From Chlorops oryzae (lineage: Eukaryota > Arthropoda > Insecta > Diptera > Chloropidae), in NCBI GenBank assembly GCA_020466095.1, contig CM035807.1, forward strand, positions 79,136,428 through 79,200,427: a stretch of 64,000 nt of DNA, read 5' to 3'. The translations under genes were made by a program, and so were the position numbers. Below are positions 58,456 to 64,000 of this stretch, in pieces. The notes beneath the pieces were generated by a model. It made no database searches, was not told where the DNA came from, and worked only from the letters and a program-made list of their open reading frames with translations. The stretch's first letter is position 1; each line of letters starts with the position of its first letter.

Positions 58456-59430
58456 TACCCAGCAAACATTTTCGGAGTGCTTCAAAATATGAGTCCGGAA
58501 AGAGTCTCAAATATGTAGAAAATTCGAGGCCCATATTTATGAGTCCGAAATGAGTCAAAAATATGTTAAAAATAAGGGGCTCATATTTAGGAGTCTGAAA
58601 TGAGACAGAGATATGTCGAAAATAGGAGGGTCATATTTATGAGTCCTATATGAATCAGAAATATGTCGAAAATAAGAAAAGAAAAATTTTTATTTGACTT
58701 TAAACTTATAACCCTAGTCCACAAAGGAAGAGAAATGACCTGAAGGAATTTTGGTTTAATAAATATATTTTTAGTAAGAGGAATTTTGACAGTTCCCATA
58801 ATGTCAATCTGCTGTCAATTTCGATTTAAAGAAAGCTGATTACGTTATTGTGCAAAAATTAAACTAAAACTTTGCTTTTAAAAAGTATTTTAACTTGTTT
58901 CAATTAATAAAATAAAATTATTTCACGTTTTCTTTTCGATTTATTAAACTTGTTCAATAAATCGTAAAGAAAACTCATGCTGTGCTGCCACTTGTAGCTA
59001 AAAATTCAAATCGCCAGCTGTCAAGTTTTCGTTTGCATTTCTCTTCTTTTGTGGACAACAAAAAGGAATTATTTTTCTTTTGCATTCCTCTTCATTTCGC
59101 GAAGAAATATCTCCCATACATTTTATATGGGAAAAAATTCCTTCAGGTCATTTCTCTTCCTTTGTGGACTAGGGTATAAACGAAAAAAATCCCTGACTTT
59201 CGTTTTAGCTAACACGGTGTCATGGGTAAGCACATGAATAGAAAGCGAGAGTTCCGAAGTTCAAATCCCACACAGGAAGAGATATGAACATTGAAAAAAA
59301 TATTTGAAATTATAAATACGCATAAATCGATAAATGTGTGTGTATTAATTAAAATATTTTTTCACAGCATACGATTATAAATATCACCCAAAATTTTTGA
59401 GTCTTTTTAAACTCATAAATAACCAAATCA
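58456..59430 (+). mobile_element. ACCCAGCAAACATT-family element, right end missing, with MITE insertion
   Basis: Starts TACCCAGCAAACATT. It has tandem ~60-bp units with ATATTTATGAGTCC and GAAATGAGTCAAAAATATG, then a tRNA-like segment (GTTCAAATCCCACACA at about 59258-59273) and AAATTATAAATACG, ending near TTTTTAAACTCATAAATA. The same sequence without the MITE is at 60618-61058. Confidence 0.7.
58712..59174. mobile_element. 463-bp MITE with TATAA target duplication and empty site
   Basis: Inverted ends of about 40 bp: CCCTAGTCCACAAAGGAAGA with GAAATGACCT; the right end is its reverse complement, CTAGGG at 59174. It is flanked by TATAA at 58707-58711 and 59175-59179. The paralogous repeat at about 60810-60825 reads CTATAAACG with no insertion, confirming the boundaries. 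Confidence 0.9.
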
Positions 59431-60617
59431 CCATTAATCTCAGTGTAATCATTGAACATATGAGTAAATCATATGTACATATGTATGTATATGTAATATG
59501 TTCAAATCAATAAAAGAGTTCAGTAAAATTATAATTTCAATGCACTTACCAATTGCTACATTTCAAACGGTTCTTCGGAGTCAATCGCATTCATAGCCTT
59601 AATAACTGTCATAAATCGTTCAAGTATCCAAAATCTGTCAAAAGGGAAACAAAACTCTTAGATGAGAGTACTTTTGTACTTTTTTGATAGAAATATTACC
59701 TCATATATCGCTTTAAAAAGGCAAATTCTCCCTCTAATTAATTTAAAAAAAACTGTTTCAAGAAAATTTCCCGTGATTTATTCTATAGAAGCTAATTTGA
59801 ACACATTTTTCGTTAAATTTATCTTGAATAGTCACTTTCTTCAACTTGTTCATACTTATATTTAGTTCGATTTGTAAGAAAGCTGTGCACATTTGCATGA
59901 TTTCACGAAAACATTGCCAAAAGTCATGGAACATGCAATGATTTGACAATTGCAGTTTGCGTCTTCCAACCATAACCTCAATGTTTTCGGTCAATTTTGT
60001 CAATGTGCATTACACCAACAATTGCTTCAGACTTATAATTTACGCACATTTCCTTTCACTCATTTTTACTAAATACATCGCTTTGCTATTGAATTCTTTG
60101 TATAAAAACGAAGGAGATGATATTGAAAATCACTTTACACACTCATTTTATTCACTTTCTCGTAGTTTTAACCGATATTTCCACGAAAAAGAATGCATCG
60201 TATCAAAAGCACGCGCGCGAACTCATAAATGCGAAATTAAATTGACAGCTCCACAAGGCAAAAACAAAGAGAGCTGATCGATGGTTTTTTCAGTGTTGAT
60301 ATTTTTAGTACCTTTCTCATATTGAAGTTTTTAGTAGGAATGCACATGTTTGCATGACAAAGGAGTTCGTTATGCTCTTTTCAAATGGCTGTGCGTACTT
60401 TTTTGCAATGAAGAATGAGAAAAGGAGGAAACTGAATTAAATATCAACATTTAAACACATTGCATTTGGATAAGAGCGAAAGAGAGTGGATTAGGTGACA
60501 TAGCAGATTTATTGATTTCATTTTCAAAGGGAATGAACTTAAAATAGGAAAATGTATAGGTTTTTACTTAAATATCTATGTATATTTGTTTCGTATGAAT
60601 GTTTCAGCGGAAAAGTA
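59431..60617. other. Gene-free AT-rich interval
   Basis: No recognised gene. The longest frame (59957-60277 +, 106 codons) is of ordinary AT-rich composition and is not recognised. Confidence 0.45.
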
Positions 60618-61340
60618 ACCCAGCAAACATTTTCTGAGTGATCCGAAATATAAGTCCGTAATGAGTCTGAAATACATATATAGAATATAAAGGCCCATAT
60701 TTATGAGTCCGAAATGAGTCAAAAATATTTTGAAAATAGGAGGCTCATATTTATGAGTCCTATATGAATCAGAAATATGTCGAAAAAAAAAACAATTTTA
60801 ATTTGACTTTAAAGCTATAAACGAAAAATATCCCTGACTTTCATTTTAGCTAACACAGTGTTATGGGTAACCACACGACTATAAAGCGAGAGTTCCGAGG
60901 TTCAAATCCCACACAGCAGAGAGATATGAACATTGAAAAAAATATTTGAAATTATAAATACGTAAAAATCGATAAATGTGTGTGTATTAATAAAAAAAAA
61001 ATTTTACAGCATACGATTATAAATATCACCCATAATTTTTTAGTCTTTTTAAACTCATTGTTGAGGTGAGGGAGAGTAAGAAAGGCACGTACCTTTGTTT
61101 TCCGGGCTGCGCTGGCTGCTGAGAAGACTGTGCTGGTAGATTTGGAGAGCGGAGATTTAATCTGTCGATTACGCGGCGCGAATGGGGTTTTTATGCGGTC
61201 TTAGAGATTTTATTCTCGAGAAAAAAAAAACATAAATAAACACTTGCCTTCTTGGCGATATCTTATTATTATTAAATTAGTTCACTGTTCTTTTCCCTTT
61301 TTTCACTTAATACGTTTCTACACTTTTTTTTTTATGTTTT

Positions 61341-62068
61341 TATACCCAGCGTAAGCGGGGTATATTAGTTTTGTGCAAATCTTGTAACAGGGAGAATTAA
61401 GCTCCGGAGATATAGAAAAATATATATAGAAATGATCAGGATCAAAAACTGAATCGATTTAGACACTGTCCGTCTGTCCGTCTGTCCGTCTGTCCGTCGT
61501 CCCGTCCGTCTGTCCGTCCGTCCGTGGTCGGATCTCCTCCGAAACGGCTGGACCAATCAAGTCGAAATTTGGCACACAGGTATATCGGGATCCGAGTATG
61601 ATCCTAAGTAAAAATGGGAGACATCCGCCCACTGCCACGCCCACAAATGAATTTATTGTGTTTTCAATAAAATGCTTGTAACTTGCGAACCACTCAACAC
61701 ATTTCATTGATATTTGGTGTGCTGGTAAACTACGAAAAGGGACATTTTTTGGCAAAAAATTTACACCGCCCTCCTCGAGCCACGCCCACAAATAAGCCCA
61801 AAAATAAGGTCTTATCGTAACTTCCGAAGTAAACGGCGTAGAAGCTTCAAATTCGCAGCATAGGTTGACCAAGGGAAATGGAAGGTGTAGGAAATTTTTT
61901 TTTATGGCCCGCCCACTGCCACGCCCACAAATGAAGATTTTTCGTAACTTCCGAAGTAAAAGGCGTAGAAGCTTCGAATTCGCAACATAGGTTCACCAAG
62001 GCGAATGAAAGGTGTAGGAAAAAATTTTTTGTGGCCCGCCCACTGCCACGCCCACAAATAAAGATTTT
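61341..62068 (-). mobile_element. Family A mini-me copy, 5'-truncated
   Basis: On the - strand it ends with the 3' hairpin around GCTTACGCTGGGTATA. The GACG/GACA tract is at 61468-61526. It contains the GTGGGCGTGGC units and stops inside a unit, where the next copy begins. The 137-codon frame here mirrors the one at 17831-18244 and only reads the repeat. Confidence 0.8.
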
Positions 62069-63118
62069 TATACCCAGCGTAAGCGGGGTATATTAGTTTT
62101 GTGCGAATCTTGTAACAGGGAGAACTTAGCTCCGGAGATATAGACATATATATATAGAAATGATCAGGATCACAAACTGAATCGATTTAGACATGTCCGT
62201 CTGTCCGTCTGTCCGTCTGTCCGTCCGTCCGTGGTCGGATCTCCTCCGAAACGGCTGGACCAATCAAGTCGAAATTTGGCACACAGGTATATCGGGATCC
62301 GAGTATGATCCTAAGTAAAAATGGGAGACATCCGCCCACTGCCACGCCCACAAATGAATATAATGTGTTTTCAGTAAACTGTTTGTATCTTGCGAACCAC
62401 TCAACACATTCCATTGATATTTGGTGTACTGGTAAACTACGAAAAGGGACATATCCTGGCAAAAAATGGACGCCGCCCTCCGTGAGCCACGCCCACAAAT
62501 AAGCCCACAAATAAGGGCTTATCGTAACTTGTGAAGTAAAAGGCGTAGAAGGTTCAAATTCGCAACATAGGTTGACCAAGGGGAATGAAAGGTATAGGAA
62601 AAAAATTTATATGACCCGCCCACTTCCACTCCCACAAATGGAGATTTTTCGTAACTTCCGAATTAATAGGCGTAGACGCTTCAAATTCGCAACATAGGTT
62701 GACCAAGGCAAACGAAAGGTGTAGGGAAAAAATTTAACTTGCCCGCCCGCTGCCACGCCCACAAATGAAGATTTTTCGTAACTTCCGAAGTAAAAGGCGT
62801 AGAAGCTTCGAATTCGCAACATAGGTTCACCAAGGCGAATGAAAGTTGTAGGTAAAAATTTTATGTGGCCCGCCCACTGCCACGCCCAAAAATGAAGATT
62901 TTTCGTAACTTCCGAAGTAAAAGGCGTAGAAGCTTCAAATTCGCAACATAGGTTCACCAAGGCGAATGAAGGGTGTAGGAAAATAATTTATGTGGCCCTC
63001 CCACTGCCAAGCCCACAAATAGAAAAGGAAAACATAGTGCACTCATAATGTCGGGACGCTGGGTATTTTAAAGTCGGGCTTGACCGACTTTAGCTTTCTT
63101 ACTTGTTTTGTATTGGTT
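62069..63118 (-). mobile_element. Family A mini-me copy, complete
   Basis: On the - strand: AAACAAGTAAGAAAGC and the inverted pair AAAGTCGG/CCGACTTT (63060-63100), then several 127-bp units, the GACG/GACA tract (62196-62233) and the 3' hairpin at 62069. Same structure as 17302-18345. Confidence 0.85.
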
Positions 63119-63732
63119 TGATTTAACGAGTTTGAAAATATATTCGGAGGTGCGGAGCGGCGATGCGCGCGTTAACAGAGGCGACCGAAAAAAAGAAGAG
63201 TCGCCGTCGCTGGAGTTCGAGCTGTAGAACCCGAGAGCAATCAAAGTTTCGTTAAGTTGGTTTGAATAAGGGCTCGTCTCCATAGCGGCGACGGCGGAAA
63301 AACGGACACTCATAAATATGAGTGCGCTAGAATTCAAATATGGCTCTTATTTGAGCGAATAAAAAGAGTCAAATATGGGTGCGGTAAGAGTCCCATATGG
63401 TTCTTATACGATCGGAAAAAAGAGTCTAATATGAGTGCGGAAAGAGTCATATATGGTTCTTATATAAGCGGCAAGAAAATCAGATATGAGTGCGATAAGA
63501 GTCATATATGGCTCATATTTAGAAGGAAATAAGAGTCAAATATGAGTGCGGAAAGAGTCATATGACTGCAAAATGTTCTCCTTCGTTATATGACGACTTC
63601 GGAATCATATAATACAACTTTCGCAAGGAGGGAAACACACTCTTTAAGACTTTTAAAGAGTTCATTGTGAGGGCTCCGACTCACATAAGGATTCATATAT
63701 GAGTCTTTTAGGACTAAGAATGTTTGCTGAGT

Positions 63733-64000
63733 ATTTAATTCGGAATACATATTTATATGTGGAATATCCGAGGCAATGGTATAATAGCATTTCAATTGAT
63801 TATTTCGATTTGACTCTTTTTGAAAGGCGATTGACAGAAGAAAAGCATCTCTCAAAATAATAAGTTTATTCACCCGTCAATTTTCATTTACCTCTTGCCA
63901 AAAGCTTTCTGCAAATGAAATCGACGTCTTTTAAAGATTAGATTAAGCTGCTTTCGTTTCAATCTTTTTAAAAATTTCCACCGCTTAACGATACACTATT
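63733..64000. other. Window end, nothing recognised
   Basis: AT-rich DNA without recognised features. Confidence 0.4.

Larger units (their letters stand above)
61059..63308. mobile_element. Solo LTR, interrupted by mini-me elements
   Basis: Starts TGTTGAGGTGAGGG and ends CGGCGGAAAAACGGACA, flanked by CTCAT at 61054-61058 and 63309-63313. The empty form TTTAAACTCATAAATA is in the sister copy near 59410-59425. With the mini-me insertion removed the LTR is about 470 bp, with a TG...CA boundary and AAATAAA-type signals near 61230-61240. A 5-bp duplication fits a Gypsy or BEL element. No internal retrotransposon genes remain. Confidence 0.78.
60618..63732 (+). mobile_element. ACCCAGCAAACATT-family element, complete ends, with nested insertions
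   Basis: Left end ACCCAGCAAACATT at 60618 and right end AATGTTTGCTGAGT at 63732. The left part (60618-61058) matches 58456-59430. The right part (63309-63732) has many ATATGAGTGCGG and AGTCATATATGGC units and matches 330-573. A solo LTR with mini-me elements sits between. Confidence 0.75.

Overview
This is an AT-rich, repeat-dense stretch of an insect nuclear genome. It most likely comes from a higher (schizophoran) fly, for three reasons. It carries a clear orthologue of Drosophila out at first (oaf). It carries an insect pyruvate kinase paralogue. It is full of mini-me/DINE-1-type elements, which are typical of Diptera: a TA-rich stretch, a GTCY proto-microsatellite and a 3' hairpin. Genus cannot be fixed from sequence alone. 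There are no rRNA genes, CRISPR arrays or bacterial operons, and I found no convincing functional tRNA gene.

Only two protein-coding loci are supported, both on the + strand. oaf occupies 8647-9658 as three exons that hold everything but the N terminus; its first exon with the signal peptide was not found and may lie to the left of the window. Directly after its stop lie four in-frame UGA codons and then coding-like sequence in shifting frames, apparently the decayed second ORF described for Drosophila oaf. A diverged fragment of the same tail lies 47 kb away at 57.2 kb. A full-length pyruvate kinase-like gene occupies 33996-35708 in two exons. It has a one-base frameshift in exon 1 and has lost several catalytic residues, so it looks like a pseudoenzyme or a young pseudogene.

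The rest is intergenic or intronic DNA built from nested repeats. From left to right: a foldback element inside a SINE (2.1-3.5 kb); a 219-bp MITE with a 5-bp target duplication (8.0 kb); a TTA-flanked MITE inside a possible larger one (10.8-11.6 kb); SINE copies; a TIR element split by a SINE (13.9-14.8 kb); a three-layer TIR nest around a mini-me element (17.1-19.2 kb) next to a related solo MITE (19.2-19.5 kb); a diverged tandem duplication (26.2-27.1 kb); a MITE immediately upstream of the kinase gene (33.4-33.7 kb); mini-me copies (37.3, 40.0, 47.6 and 51 kb); an indel-rich tandem duplication (41.2-42.7 kb) followed by a pentanucleotide array; two head-to-tail TTA-type elements sharing one target site (47.4-49.2 kb); a MITE with a paralogous empty site (58.7 kb); and a four-level nest at 60.6-63.7 kb: TIR element, solo LTR, and two mini-me copies.

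The long gene-free flanks may hold regulatory DNA: in Drosophila, oaf lies next to the dpp imaginal-disc enhancers. That link is inference and was not tested here. Coordinates of splice sites and codons were read directly. Repeat boundaries are exact only where target duplications are stated.
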